A stretch of DNA of 32,886 bases from an uncultured Collinsella sp. (GTDB taxonomy: Bacteria > Actinomycetota > Coriobacteriia > Coriobacteriales > Coriobacteriaceae), in assembly GCA_902489945.1 (NCBI GenBank), contig CABUBZ010000017.1, forward strand, positions 1-32,886. Direction: 5' to 3'. The notes below the pieces were generated by a model, which ran no database searches, was not told the DNA's origin, and was given only the letters and a program-made list of their open reading frames with translations. Position numbers and translations under genes: made by a program. Position 1 is the first letter of the stretch. Each line of letters opens with the position of its first letter. Below are positions 8,765-16,308 of the stretch, piece by piece.

Positions 8765-8797
8765 GCGCAGCTCAACGGCCCCACCTGCGCGTTTTTT
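8765..8797 (+). terminator. Terminator-like hairpin without an obvious gene
   Basis: GCGCAG (8765-8770) pairs with CTGCGC (8785-8790), followed by a run of six T (8792-8797) on the plus strand. The only material upstream on that strand is palindrome array A. It could therefore end a small RNA containing the array, or stop antisense transcription. Confidence 0.45.
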
Positions 8798-8849
8798 AGT
8801 AAACCTTGGCATACTCGGCGAACGGTATGAAGATGCCGGTCAGAGGGTA

Positions 8850-8877
8850 TTGCAAACGGTCGCTCCCGTGGTATGTT
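8850..8877 (+). promoter_or_regulatory. Probable ferredoxin promoter
   Basis: TTGCAA (8850-8855) and TATGTT (8872-8877) are 16 bp apart and lie 61 nt upstream of the ferredoxin ATG. Confidence 0.5.
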
Positions 8878-8938
8878 TTTGCCCGAATCAAACCGGCGCG
8901 CATCGCCTGTAGCGTCGGTCAACAGAGAGGAAACTACC

Positions 8939-9124
8939 ATGGCTCATCCCGTAATTGATGCCGACGAGTGCATCGCTTGTGGCGTTTGCGTCGACTCCTG
9001 CCCCGCTGGCGTTCTGGAGCTCCAGGACGTCGCTACCGTCGCTGACGAGGACTCCTGCGTCGCCTGTGGCGCTTGCCAGGACGCTTGCCCCGCTGGCGCG
9101 ATCACCGAGATCGTCGAGGAGTAA
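8939..9124 (+). CDS. Small 2[4Fe-4S] ferredoxin
   Basis: A 61-residue clostridial-type ferredoxin, a low-potential cytoplasmic electron carrier for anaerobic redox enzymes. Two complete cluster motifs of CX2CX2CX3CP form are visible (CIACGVCVDSCP and CVACGACQDACP), giving eight ligands for two [4Fe-4S] clusters. The start is taken at the ATG at 8939, which has an AGAGAGG ribosome site; the longer in-frame extension from 8873 contains the -10 region and is not credible. It is monocistronic, with its own promoter and a strong terminator. The downstream partner enzyme is not known from this window. Confidence 0.95.
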   Translation: MAHPVIDADECIACGVCVDSCPAGVLELQDVATVADEDSCVACGACQDACPAGAITEIVEE

Positions 9125-9163
9125 CCACTCCCCCACCTGCACACTCAAAAGTACACCGTGCAC

Positions 9164-9204
9164 AAAAAAGAGGCCTCCGCATCGCCGCGGAGGCCTCTTT
9201 TTTT
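9164..9204. terminator. Bidirectional terminator between ferredoxin and niaR
   Basis: AGAGGCCTCCGC (9169-9180) pairs perfectly with GCGGAGGCCTCT (9187-9198) over a 6-nt loop. It has a run of seven T on the plus strand and six A before the stem, so it serves ferredoxin on one strand and the nad operon on the other. Confidence 0.93.
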
Positions 9205-9217
9205 GTGTGATAACTAA

Positions 9218-9362
9218 TTTGGCACCGTCGCAGGTTGAGCTCACGTCAGCGAAAACGTCCCTAAGCGAGCAAGGTGACGTGAAAGAGGAGGGAAGCGTAC
9301 TTTGTGGTACGCGACCGACGATTGAACGTCAGATTGCCGCTTAGAGACGTTTGCAGCGTCGG
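9218..9362 (-). repeat. Structured ~190-bp intergenic element, copy 2
   Basis: A shorter, more diverged copy directly behind the niaR stop codon. The outer stem (9338-9352 with 9253-9267) pairs in 14 of 15 positions. The odd pair is C-A read on the plus strand but a G-U wobble if the RNA is made from the minus strand, matching the direction of niaR. The inner hairpin is reduced to GCGTAC/GTACGC. The conserved unpaired parts GCGAGCAAGGTGACGTGAAA, CAGATTGCCGC and GCAGCGTCG are present. The terminal GGTA-loop hairpin seen in copies 1 and 3 is missing. Confidence 0.75.
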
Positions 9363-9908
9363 CTACGATAGATCGTCCTCGTAAGGCATTAAATCGGCAA
9401 GGTAGCCTTTCTCCTTGAGTATGGCCTCGATCTCGTCGAGAGTCTGCTCGTCTTCCGCGGCGATGCGATGGAAGTGGTAGCCGCTGGTCACCGTCAGCAG
9501 TGGGAAGCTCTTGCCGCTCTCGATATCGTGCAGGTAGCGCTCAACATCGCGACGATTGCGGATGTCCAGGTCGGCCGTGATCTTACCGTACACGCGGTGA
9601 TTGACGATCACGTTGAGCACGGCACCACCGGCGTCGACGATACTCGTAAGCTCATCGCCTGCCTGCTCCACGCCGTGGCGAACCTTGACCAAGCGCGTGG
9701 GCACAGCGGGGCTGCTGGGGGCCTCCTGCAGCACGTAGCCGCGGTTGGTCGCCACGATATCGTGCCCATCGGCGCGCAGCAGGGCGATGTCCTGCACCAC
9801 GACCTGGCGGCTCACACCCACCTCGCGGGCAAGCGCGCTGCCCGATACGGGCCCCTTGGCTCCCTCGAGCACGGCCATGATGGCACGGCGACGCTCGCGG
9901 GCGTTCAT
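9363..9908 (-). CDS. niaR: NiaR, niacin-responsive repressor (3H domain)
   Basis: A 181-residue repressor of NAD synthesis and niacin salvage genes. Residues ~1-60 are a winged helix-turn-helix (VSGSALAREVGVSRQVVVQDI, with QDIALLRADGHDI as wing lead-in). Residues ~70-175 are the 3H domain. His78, Glu86, His145 and His147 occupy positions equivalent to metal ligands reported for the Thermotoga homologue. The ATG overlaps the nadC stop (TAATG), so it is the last gene of nadA-nadB-nadC-niaR. A palindrome at the nadA promoter is its likely site, which would make the operon autoregulated by nicotinate or a related ligand. Confidence 0.93.
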   Translation of the reverse strand: MNARERRRAIMAVLEGAKGPVSGSALAREVGVSRQVVVQDIALLRADGHDIVATNRGYVLQEAPSSPAVPTRLVKVRHGVEQAGDELTSIVDAGGAVLNVIVNHRVYGKITADLDIRNRRDVERYLHDIESGKSFPLLTVTSGYHFHRIAAEDEQTLDEIEAILKEKGYLADLMPYEDDLS

Positions 9909-10768
9909 TATTTACCGTCCAGCAGACGCAGGTGCTTAAGCGAGAGGTCGAGGATCGGCGCGGAGTGCGTCAGGGCGCCCGAGCTAATGTAGTCGACGCC
10001 CAGATCAGCCAGGGCGCGAATGTTGTCGGCGTCCACATTGCCCGAGCACTCGGTCTTGGCGCGACCGGCGATAAGCTCGATGGCGGCGGCCATGTCGTCA
10101 TGGGTCATGTTGTCGAACATGATAATGTCGGCACCGGCCTCCACGGCCTCGCGCACCATATCCAGGTTCTCGCACTCAATCTCGACCGTCGTGGTAAACG
10201 ACGCGTGGGCGCGCGCCATCTCAATCGCGCGCGCCACGCCACCGGCGGCGTCGATGTGGTTGTCCTTGAGCATGACAGCCGTCGACAGGTTATAACGGTG
10301 GTTGCTGCCGCCGCCGATCTCGACCGCGGCCTTCTCGAAGACGCGCATGCCCGGCGTGGTCTTGCGCGTGTCGACGAGCACCGTCTTGGTGCCCTCGAGC
10401 GCCGAGGCCATCCTGTGCGTATAGGTGGCGATACCGCTCATGCGCTGCAGGTAGTTGAGTGCCACGCGCTCGCCCGAAAGCAGCACGCGCGCGTCGCCGC
10501 GAACCTGGCCCACGTGATCGCCGGCATGCACCTCGTCGCCATCCGCGACATCAAACAACACGGAGCTCTGCGAATCCAGCAGCTCAAAGGTACGGGCGAA
10601 CACATCCAAGCCCGCGATGATGCCATCGGCCTTGGCGATAAGCCCCACCGTGGCGGGACGCGCCGTGGGACACACGCTCGCCGTGCTCACGTCCTCAAAG
10701 GTAATGTCCTCGCGCAGCGCCTGCAGAATCAGATCATCGACGACAAGCTTCATGGTAATGGGATTCAT
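9908..10768 (-). CDS. nadC: Nicotinate-nucleotide pyrophosphorylase (carboxylating)
   Basis: A 286-residue quinolinate phosphoribosyltransferase. It converts quinolinate and PRPP to nicotinate mononucleotide, the third step of de novo NAD synthesis. Family signatures are visible: LREDITFEDVST near the N-terminus, GERVALNYLQRMSGIATYT (helical region), VDTRKTTPGMR (PRPP and quinolinate contacts), GGGSNHRYNLSTAVMLKDNH and VEIECENLDMVREAV. DIIMFDNM and GVDYISSGALTHSAP form the barrel end. The start is 3 nt after the nadB stop and a second in-frame ATG lies five codons in. Length is normal for the family. Confidence 0.96.
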   Translation of the reverse strand: MNPITMKLVVDDLILQALREDITFEDVSTASVCPTARPATVGLIAKADGIIAGLDVFARTFELLDSQSSVLFDVADGDEVHAGDHVGQVRGDARVLLSGERVALNYLQRMSGIATYTHRMASALEGTKTVLVDTRKTTPGMRVFEKAAVEIGGGSNHRYNLSTAVMLKDNHIDAAGGVARAIEMARAHASFTTTVEIECENLDMVREAVEAGADIIMFDNMTHDDMAAAIELIAGRAKTECSGNVDADNIRALADLGVDYISSGALTHSAPILDLSLKHLRLLDGK

Positions 10769-10771
10769 GGT

Positions 10772-12148
10772 CTACTCCTCCACGGCCTGCGTACCGGCGG
10801 CACGGGCCAAATCATCGATTGCCAGGGAGTCGGCGCTCAGGGCGCGATGACGGCCATCAAGCGCGGGCTCGCCCGCCTGCTCCACGGCAAGCGACTCGCC
10901 GGTGCGCATACGCCAAGCGGCGCGACGGCCCCAAACCAGGGACTCGAGCAGACTGTTGGAAGCCAGGCGGTTTTTGCCGTGAACGCCGTTGCAGGCCGTC
11001 TCGCCCGCGGCGTAGAGCTCGGGCATCGAGGTGCGGCCGTCCTTGTCGACCCATACGCCGCCCATAAAGTAGTGCTGCGTAGGCGTGACGGGAATGGGCT
11101 CGTCCAGGATGTCGCGGCCATCCTCCAGGCAGCGCGCGCGGATATTGGCAAAGTGTCCGGTCACCACGTCGCGATCGACGGGGGCAAAGCTCAGCCATTC
11201 GTGCTCGGTGCCGTCCTGCTTCATCTGCTCGCGGATGGCGGCGGCAACAACGTCGCGCGGCTGCAACTCGTCGGTAAAACGCTCGCCGGCGGCATTGAGC
11301 AGAATCGCGCCCTCGCCGCGGCAGCTTTCGCTGATCAGAAACGTGCGACCCGGCTGCGGCGAGAACAGGCCCGTGGGGTGAATCTGCACGTAGTCCAGGT
11401 GCTCCATCGTGATGCCGTGCTCCTGCGCGATATAGCAGGCGTCACCGGTGAGCTGCGGGTAGTTGGTCGAATGGTCGTACACGCCACCGATACCGCCCGT
11501 TGCCCACAGCGTATGGCGGGCATGGATCTTAAACGGCTTACCGGTATGCACGTCCTTAGCGGCATTTGCCAGCTCGTCGGCGGGGCGAGCTGAATCGTCC
11601 TCGTCCACGGCGACGGCGACGACGCCGGTGCACACCGTGGCGCCATCGCGCTCGGCAGTCAGGATGTCGGTCATGGCAACGTGTTCGAGAATCTGCACGT
11701 TGTCCAGTTTGCGGACAGCCTGGAGCAGCTTGGTCGTAATCTCCTTGCCCGTAATATCGGCATGGAAGGCAATGCGCGGGCGGCTGTGCGCGCCCTCGCG
11801 GGTAAAGTCGAGGCTGCCGTCGGCCTTGCGCTCAAAGTCCACGCCCATGGCCAGCAGGTCGTTGATGACCGAACGGCTCGAGCGGATCATGATGTCTACA
11901 CTCTCGCGGCGGTTCTCGTAATGGCCGGCGTGCATGGTGTCCTCAAAGAAGGCATCGTAGTCAGAACCCTCGGGCAGCACGCAGATGCCGCCCTGCGCGA
12001 GCATCGAATCGCACTCATCGACGGCGCCCTTGGAGAGCATGATTACGCGCGCGCTCGTCGGCAGATTGAGAGCCGCATACAGGCCCGCCACGCCGCAACC
12101 GGCAATGACGACGTCACACTCCATATCGGGGTATTGTTTGGTTTCCAC
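10772..12148 (-). CDS. nadB: L-aspartate oxidase
   Basis: A 458-residue flavoenzyme that oxidises L-aspartate to iminoaspartate, the substrate of NadA. The N-terminal FAD-binding motif is DVVIAGCGVAGLYAALNL. HARHTLWATGGIGGVYDHSTN, GITMEHLDYVQIHPTG and the active-site region SESCRGEGAILLN are typical, as is GLYAAGE-like ELYAAGETACNGVHGKNRLASNSLLE. The start is placed at GTG 12148 (VETKQYPDMEC) with a GGGAGAGG ribosome site. The same frame stays open to 12535 inside nadA in another phase, which is fortuitous. In anaerobes NadB uses fumarate or another acceptor in place of oxygen. It is somewhat shorter (about 80 residues) than the E. coli enzyme at its C-terminus. Confidence 0.94.
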   Translation of the reverse strand: METKQYPDMECDVVIAGCGVAGLYAALNLPTSARVIMLSKGAVDECDSMLAQGGICVLPEGSDYDAFFEDTMHAGHYENRRESVDIMIRSSRSVINDLLAMGVDFERKADGSLDFTREGAHSRPRIAFHADITGKEITTKLLQAVRKLDNVQILEHVAMTDILTAERDGATVCTGVVAVAVDEDDSARPADELANAAKDVHTGKPFKIHARHTLWATGGIGGVYDHSTNYPQLTGDACYIAQEHGITMEHLDYVQIHPTGLFSPQPGRTFLISESCRGEGAILLNAAGERFTDELQPRDVVAAAIREQMKQDGTEHEWLSFAPVDRDVVTGHFANIRARCLEDGRDILDEPIPVTPTQHYFMGGVWVDKDGRTSMPELYAAGETACNGVHGKNRLASNSLLESLVWGRRAAWRMRTGESLAVEQAGEPALDGRHRALSADSLAIDDLARAAGTQAVEE

Positions 12149-12168
12149 AGGAATCCTCTCCCTTGTAC

Positions 12169-12199
12169 TGTGGCATAAGGGATGGTCCCTCATGCCACA
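12169..12199 (-). promoter_or_regulatory. Stem-loop between nadA and nadB
   Basis: TGTGGCATAAGGGA (12169-12182) pairs with 12186-12199 in 13 of 14 positions around a 3-nt loop. It fills the 56-nt gap between nadA and nadB. No T tract follows on the minus strand, so it is more likely an mRNA processing or stability element than a terminator. Confidence 0.6.
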
Positions 12200-12204
12200 T
12201 TGGC

Positions 12205-13230
12205 TTAGCGCGCCGCGTACTCGAGCATGCGGTCGAGCGTGAGCTTGGCCTGATCGGCGGCCTCGTCCGACACGCCAATCTGCACCTCGCCCTCGCCCGT
12301 CTCCAGGCAGTGCACGAGCTTTTCGAGCGTGATGAGATCCATGTTGACGCAGGTGGGCTGCACTGCAGGGAAGTAGAACTTCTTGCCGGTGCCCTGGCAG
12401 CGGCGCTCGAGCTCGTAGAGCACACCGCGGACCGTCACGATGATGAACTCGCTCGCGTCCGACTCCTCGGCGTACTTGATGATGCCGGCGGTGGAGCCGA
12501 TGTAGTCGGCCTCGGCCAAGACGTCGGCCTTGCACTCAGGATGCGCCAGCACGAGCGCGTCGGGGTGGGCCTCCGTCGCGTCGACAATCTGCTCGACGGT
12601 GATGATGTGATGGCGCGGGCAGTAGCCGTTGTTGAGAATGACGTGCTTTTGCGGCACCTGCTCGGCTACGAAGCGGCCGAGGTTTTGGTCGGGAATGAAC
12701 AGGATATGCTGCTGCGGCAGCTCGGACACGATCTTGACGGCGTTGGAGCTGGTGACGCACACGTCGCTCCAGCTCTTGATCTCGACCGTGGAGTTGACGT
12801 AGCAGACCACGGCCAGGTCGTCGCCGTACTCGGCGCGCGCCGCGTCGACCGTCTCGCGCTTGACCATATGAGCCATGGGGCAGTCCGCGCCCGGCTCGGG
12901 CAGCAGCACGGTCTTGGTGGGGTTGAGCAGCTTGGCGCTCTCGCCCATAAACTCCACGCCGCACAGCACGATGGTCTGCTGCGGCAGGCTCTTGGCGAGC
13001 TTAGCCAGGTAGAAGCTGTCGCCGACGTAATCGGCCACAGCCTGGACCTCGGGTGCCACGTAATAGTGTGCCAGGATCACCGCGTCGCGTTGGGTTTTAA
13101 GTTGCTGAATGGCCTCGACGAGCTCTGCGGGCACCAATGCCGCGCGCTCCGTTGCCGTCGTTGCCGATGCCAGGCCGGCCGCAATGTCGCGTGCAAGCTC
13201 CGATGCATCCATGTTCGCGCTCTGTGCCAT
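12205..13230 (-). CDS. nadA: Quinolinate synthase
   Basis: A 341-residue oxygen-sensitive [4Fe-4S] enzyme condensing iminoaspartate with dihydroxyacetone phosphate to quinolinate. Numbered from the ATG at 13230, candidate cluster cysteines are Cys90 (VVLCGVEFMGE), Cys233 (AHPECKADV) and Cys294 (QPTCVNMD), in the three family contexts. VILAHYYVAPEVQAVADYVGDS and NPTKTVLLPEPGADCPMA are also characteristic. The frame can be opened one codon earlier with TTG (13233), but the ATG at 13230 has better spacing to GAGAGGGG. First gene of the nad operon. The promoter and a large inverted repeat lie 35-85 bp upstream. Confidence 0.96.
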   Translation of the reverse strand: MAQSANMDASELARDIAAGLASATTATERAALVPAELVEAIQQLKTQRDAVILAHYYVAPEVQAVADYVGDSFYLAKLAKSLPQQTIVLCGVEFMGESAKLLNPTKTVLLPEPGADCPMAHMVKRETVDAARAEYGDDLAVVCYVNSTVEIKSWSDVCVTSSNAVKIVSELPQQHILFIPDQNLGRFVAEQVPQKHVILNNGYCPRHHIITVEQIVDATEAHPDALVLAHPECKADVLAEADYIGSTAGIIKYAEESDASEFIIVTVRGVLYELERRCQGTGKKFYFPAVQPTCVNMDLITLEKLVHCLETGEGEVQIGVSDEAADQAKLTLDRMLEYAAR

Positions 13231-13265
13231 CAAGGCCCCTCTCTTTTGGCGAATCTTGGGGCTTT

Positions 13266-13294
13266 AGTATGACACCTAGGTTTACAGCTGACAA
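13266..13294 (-). promoter_or_regulatory. nadA promoter
   Basis: On the minus strand TTGTCA (13294-13289) and CATACT (13271-13266) are 17 bp apart, 36 bp upstream of the nadA ATG. The inverted repeat at 13272-13315 covers the -35 box and the spacer, as expected for a repressor site. Confidence 0.65.
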
Positions 13295-13315
13295 GACAGC
13301 TGTAAACCTAGGTGT
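13272..13315. promoter_or_regulatory. Probable NiaR operator, 19-bp-arm inverted repeat
   Basis: ACACCTAGGTTTACAGCTG (13272-13290) is repeated in perfect inversion at 13297-13315 around a 6-bp centre. Each arm itself contains palindromic CCTAGG and CAGCTG cores. It overlaps the nadA promoter, and the operon encodes NiaR, so NiaR binding is the simplest reading. The two cores per arm could hold two repressor dimers. Confidence 0.85.
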
Positions 13316-13522
13316 AAAGTTGAAATAAAGATTCAATCATGCGGCAGGTCCATTTTCGAACTGGCAAGCTGAGGATAGCCGAGCTCTCGATAGCGCAGGA
13401 GGCATCTTTCGCCACCGCAATACCGCTCGGCGCGAGTTGCGCACCATGAGGCACGAACGGGCGCTCCCCCGCGAGCGGCACGCGCCCAATGTGGCAAAAT
13501 CGAACTACTAAGGGGGCCCAGA

Positions 13523-14245
13523 ATGCTCAAGATTATTGCCTGCGACGATGACGTCGCTTTTCTAGATAGACTGCACCGGATGATCGACCGTTGGTCGACC
13601 GAGAAGGGCACGGCGGTCGATGTTGCGCTCGTTACGCGCGGCGAGGACCTGCTGGCGCGCCATGCCGCGTCGCGCGCCGACATCATCCTGCTCGACATGA
13701 TCATGCCGCTCGTCAACGGCATGGACACCGCACGCGAATTGCGCCAGGCCGACACCGCCGTGCGCCTGGTGTTCCTTACCTCGTCGCCCGAGTTTGCACT
13801 GGAGTCCTACGAGGTCCGCGCCTTCGACTATCTGCTCAAGCCCGTGACTTACGAACGCCTGGCGCAGTTACTCGACGAACTTTCGAGCATGCGCCCGGCG
13901 GCAACCGACGAGCTCGTGATCAAAACGTCCTTTGGCTACCACGCCCTGCGCCTGTCCGACATCGAATATGCCGAGGCGCGCAACAAGCACGTGGTCTTCC
14001 ACCTGCGCGACGGACGCGATATCGAGGCACTCGAGTCGTTCCGCAGCGTCGAGGACCGTTTGGCGCAAAATGCCACCTTCTTTAAATGCCACCGTAGCTA
14101 CCAGGTCAACTTGCGCAACATCGACCACTTCGATCGCACGGACATCGTCATGCGCTCCGGCGTGTGCATTCCGCTGTCGCGTAGCAGCAAGCAGGGGTTC
14201 CAAGACGCCTACTTTGCGGTGCGCTTTGAGGGCGGGAGGCGCTGA
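13523..14245 (+). CDS. LytTR-family response regulator
   Basis: A 240-residue two-component response regulator. The receiver domain (1-120) has the acidic pocket Asp8/Asp9, phosphoacceptor Asp58 (ILLDMIMP), Thr86 (FLTSS) and Lys106 (LLKPV). The C-terminal LytTR DNA-binding domain (about 130-235) has FKCHRSYQVNLRNIDHFDR, near the AgrA/VirR/ComE pattern. A GGGGG ribosome site precedes ATG 13523. Its TGA overlaps the ATG of the partner kinase (TGATG), so the two are co-translated. LytTR regulators commonly bind paired imperfect repeats to control bacteriocin, surface or quorum functions. No obvious target gene is adjacent. Confidence 0.92.
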   Translation: MLKIIACDDDVAFLDRLHRMIDRWSTEKGTAVDVALVTRGEDLLARHAASRADIILLDMIMPLVNGMDTARELRQADTAVRLVFLTSSPEFALESYEVRAFDYLLKPVTYERLAQLLDELSSMRPAATDELVIKTSFGYHALRLSDIEYAEARNKHVVFHLRDGRDIEALESFRSVEDRLAQNATFFKCHRSYQVNLRNIDHFDRTDIVMRSGVCIPLSRSSKQGFQDAYFAVRFEGGRR

Positions 14246-15522
14246 TGATCTCCTCGGTCGAAATGGTCCTTTGGGCAATCCACCACGCCACAACGCTACT
14301 CTTTGGCGTCTTTGCTTCGGCGGCACTGTGCGGTATCGAAATCAATCGACGCCATGCACTCGAGTTGGTGGGGGTCGGAGCCGCAACCGGCGCTGCCTTT
14401 TCGATCGCCAATGTCGTTGGCGGAGAGCTTTTTGCCCGTCAGGTCTATCCGCTCGTCGTGCACTTGCCGCTTACCGTCTACCTGTGTGCGCGCTACCGTC
14501 TGAGCCCGCTGCTCGCGGCATTGGGCGTCACCAGCGCCTATCTGAGCTGTCAGTTCAGCAACTGGATGGGCATCGCCGCCTTTGCCGCAACCGATTCTCA
14601 GATCGCGTACTATCTGGCACGCATCGCTACCACGCTCGGCGTCTTTGCCGTCCTGCTGCATTGGGCCGGCGACATTGGACCCCGCTTGGCGATTAAAAGC
14701 GCCACCGAGCTGAGTATCCTATTAATCCTGCCGCTCGTCTATTACGTCTTTGACTATGCCACCAACGTCTACACCACGCTGTTCCACTCGGGCTCGGTGG
14801 TGACGGTTGAGTTTTTGGCATTTGCGCTCTGTGCCTTCTATCTTATGTTTCTTGCCGTTTACCTGCGCGAATACGAAGAAAAGGAAACCGCCGAGCGAGA
14901 GCGTTGGATGCTCGAAACCCGCGACAGCGCCGCCATCAAAGAGCTCGAGGCTTGGCGTCAATCTGGGCGCGAGCTGTCGATTCTTCGCCACGATATGCGC
15001 CACTTCCTACGCGGCCTGGCCGCTTTAATTGAGGAGGGCCACACCGACGAGGCGCTCAAACGCATCGATGAGCTCTGCGAAGCCGGCGACCGCACCGCCG
15101 TACGCCGCTTCTGTGCCAACGAGACCGTAAACATTGCGCTTTCGTCATTTAACTCGGATATCAATAGAAACGGCATTACCGCCAACCTGCGCGCCTCCGT
15201 ACCCGAAACCATCCACGTAGGTGACGCCGACCTGTTTAGCGTGCTCTCAAATGCCTTGGAAAACGCTATCACCGCCGCAAGCGCTGCACCCCAAGGAAAG
15301 CGATTCGTCGACTTTGACCTGCGATTGGAAGACGGCCAGCTGCTGCTGTTAGTTTCCAACACGTTTGACCGCGCGCCACGCATGGTCGACGGCATGCCCG
15401 TGACCCAGCATGCGGGCCACGGCTTTGGCACCAAGAGCATCAAACTTGCCGTCGAACGCATGAACGGCAACTGCCAGTTCCGCATTAACGGCGATCGGTT
15501 TGAGCTGCGCGCTGTGATGTAA
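14245..15522 (+). CDS. HPK10-type sensor histidine kinase (AgrC-like)
   Basis: A 425-residue membrane kinase paired with the LytTR regulator. About six or seven hydrophobic segments occupy residues ~8-205. A charged linker (about 206-245) follows. The atypical H box LSILRHDMRHFLRGL has His249. The GHKL ATPase domain (about 320-425) has N box LSNALENAITAAS and G box GHGFGTKSIKLAVE. This layout is that of AgrC/ComD-like peptide-sensing kinases, but no agrB or agrD-like gene is present within the window, so the signal is unknown. It may sense a peptide made elsewhere or another ligand. Confidence 0.9.
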   Translation: MISSVEMVLWAIHHATTLLFGVFASAALCGIEINRRHALELVGVGAATGAAFSIANVVGGELFARQVYPLVVHLPLTVYLCARYRLSPLLAALGVTSAYLSCQFSNWMGIAAFAATDSQIAYYLARIATTLGVFAVLLHWAGDIGPRLAIKSATELSILLILPLVYYVFDYATNVYTTLFHSGSVVTVEFLAFALCAFYLMFLAVYLREYEEKETAERERWMLETRDSAAIKELEAWRQSGRELSILRHDMRHFLRGLAALIEEGHTDEALKRIDELCEAGDRTAVRRFCANETVNIALSSFNSDINRNGITANLRASVPETIHVGDADLFSVLSNALENAITAASAAPQGKRFVDFDLRLEDGQLLLLVSNTFDRAPRMVDGMPVTQHAGHGFGTKSIKLAVERMNGNCQFRINGDRFELRAVM

Positions 15523-15596
15523 GGGCGCGGGCGCGACGGATTTGCGTTCCGCGGGTACGGCTCGCCCGCTCGGGGTCGTTTGTCGACGCGGGCTCG

Positions 15597-16172
15597 CTAC
15601 AGCGGCGCGGCCGCCGGGGTCAGCTGCTTGATGTAGGCCCACATGCGCTGCTTGGCCGCCTTGTCGGTCAGCGCCGCCTCAAAGCCATCGAGCGCGAGCA
15701 CGCGACGGCCCTGCACATGGGCGACCAGGCCGGGCTTGAGCATGGCGGTGTCGAAGTCATCGATCGCCACGAGCATATCGGCGTAGGTTTCGCGCATGAC
15801 ATCGGCCGCGCTGTTGTCGAGCAGTAGCACCGCCTCGGGGTCCAAGGCCTCAAGCGCCTCGCGGAACAGCTCGCACGGCAGAGTCTCGCCCACCGTGACC
15901 GCTCCGTCACCTGTGCCGGCGACGCTTGCCAGCACGCAAAAATCCTCGGGCGCGTAGCCGATGGCCCCAAGCGCCTTGCGCAACGCCGCGCCATCCGGGC
16001 CGGCGGCAAGCTCGCCACCCGAACGCTCGGCCTCGTCCAAATCGCCTTTGACCAGCACGATCGGCGAGCACGCGTTGCCCACGATGCGCACGCCACGGAC
16101 CGCAAGCGATGCGAGCTCCTGCTCGGCCGCCTGGGCGATGGCTTCTTTTTTCTGGCTTTGTGACGTGGACAT
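15597..16172 (-). CDS. Uncharacterised protein, possibly a degenerate UDG-fold protein
   Basis: A 191-residue cytoplasmic protein, taken from the ATG at 16172, which has a GGAG ribosome site (the frame opens at 16202). I do not recognise a named family with certainty. Its motif order resembles family-4 uracil-DNA glycosylases: SPIVLVKGDLDEAERSGGE where they have IMLVGEAPG, then LRKALGAIGYAPEDFCVLAS, AVLLLDNSAADVM, and a C-terminal GRRVLALDGFEAALTDKAAKQRMW where they have a YHPSxLLR motif. The catalytic GEAPG and HPS residues and the Fe-S cysteines are absent. If related, it is enzymatically inactive or altered. It lies between a sensor kinase and thioredoxin, convergent with the former and divergent from the latter. 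Confidence 0.75.
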   Translation of the reverse strand: MSTSQSQKKEAIAQAAEQELASLAVRGVRIVGNACSPIVLVKGDLDEAERSGGELAAGPDGAALRKALGAIGYAPEDFCVLASVAGTGDGAVTVGETLPCELFREALEALDPEAVLLLDNSAADVMRETYADMLVAIDDFDTAMLKPGLVAHVQGRRVLALDGFEAALTDKAAKQRMWAYIKQLTPAAAPL

Positions 16173-16200
16173 GCGCTCTCCAATCGTTTGCGTGCCCACC

Positions 16201-16290
16201 ATTATATAAAAGAGCTGCCCGCGAGTGGTTGCTTTGCGGGCGGCTGGGTATAAGCACGGTCGTACTGAGTTTTACGCGGCTGAGCCGCGT
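16201..16290. promoter_or_regulatory. Divergent promoter region with hairpins (trx)
   Basis: A perfect TATAAT on the minus strand (16206-16201) fits the gene at 15597-16172, though its -35 is poor. TATAAG at 16249-16254 may be the -10 box for thioredoxin. AGCTGCCCGC (16212-16221) and GCGGGCGGCT (16236-16245) form a 9-of-10 stem. ACGCGGC (16274-16280) pairs with GCCGCGT (16284-16290) just before the trx ribosome site. Confidence 0.4.
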
Positions 16291-16308
16291 CACATTATGG
16301 AGGTCACC

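Noticed and set aside
9932..11593. A 553-codon frame opposite nadC and nadB
   Set aside because: Shadow of two convincing minus-strand genes; it crosses a gene boundary without any start signal.
12149..12535. N-terminal extension of nadB into nadA
   Set aside because: It overlaps nadA in another phase, is Arg-rich without family similarity, and a good ribosome site precedes GTG 12148.
12205..13233. nadA start at TTG 13233
   Set aside because: The ATG one codon later has a stronger start codon and normal spacing to the ribosome site.
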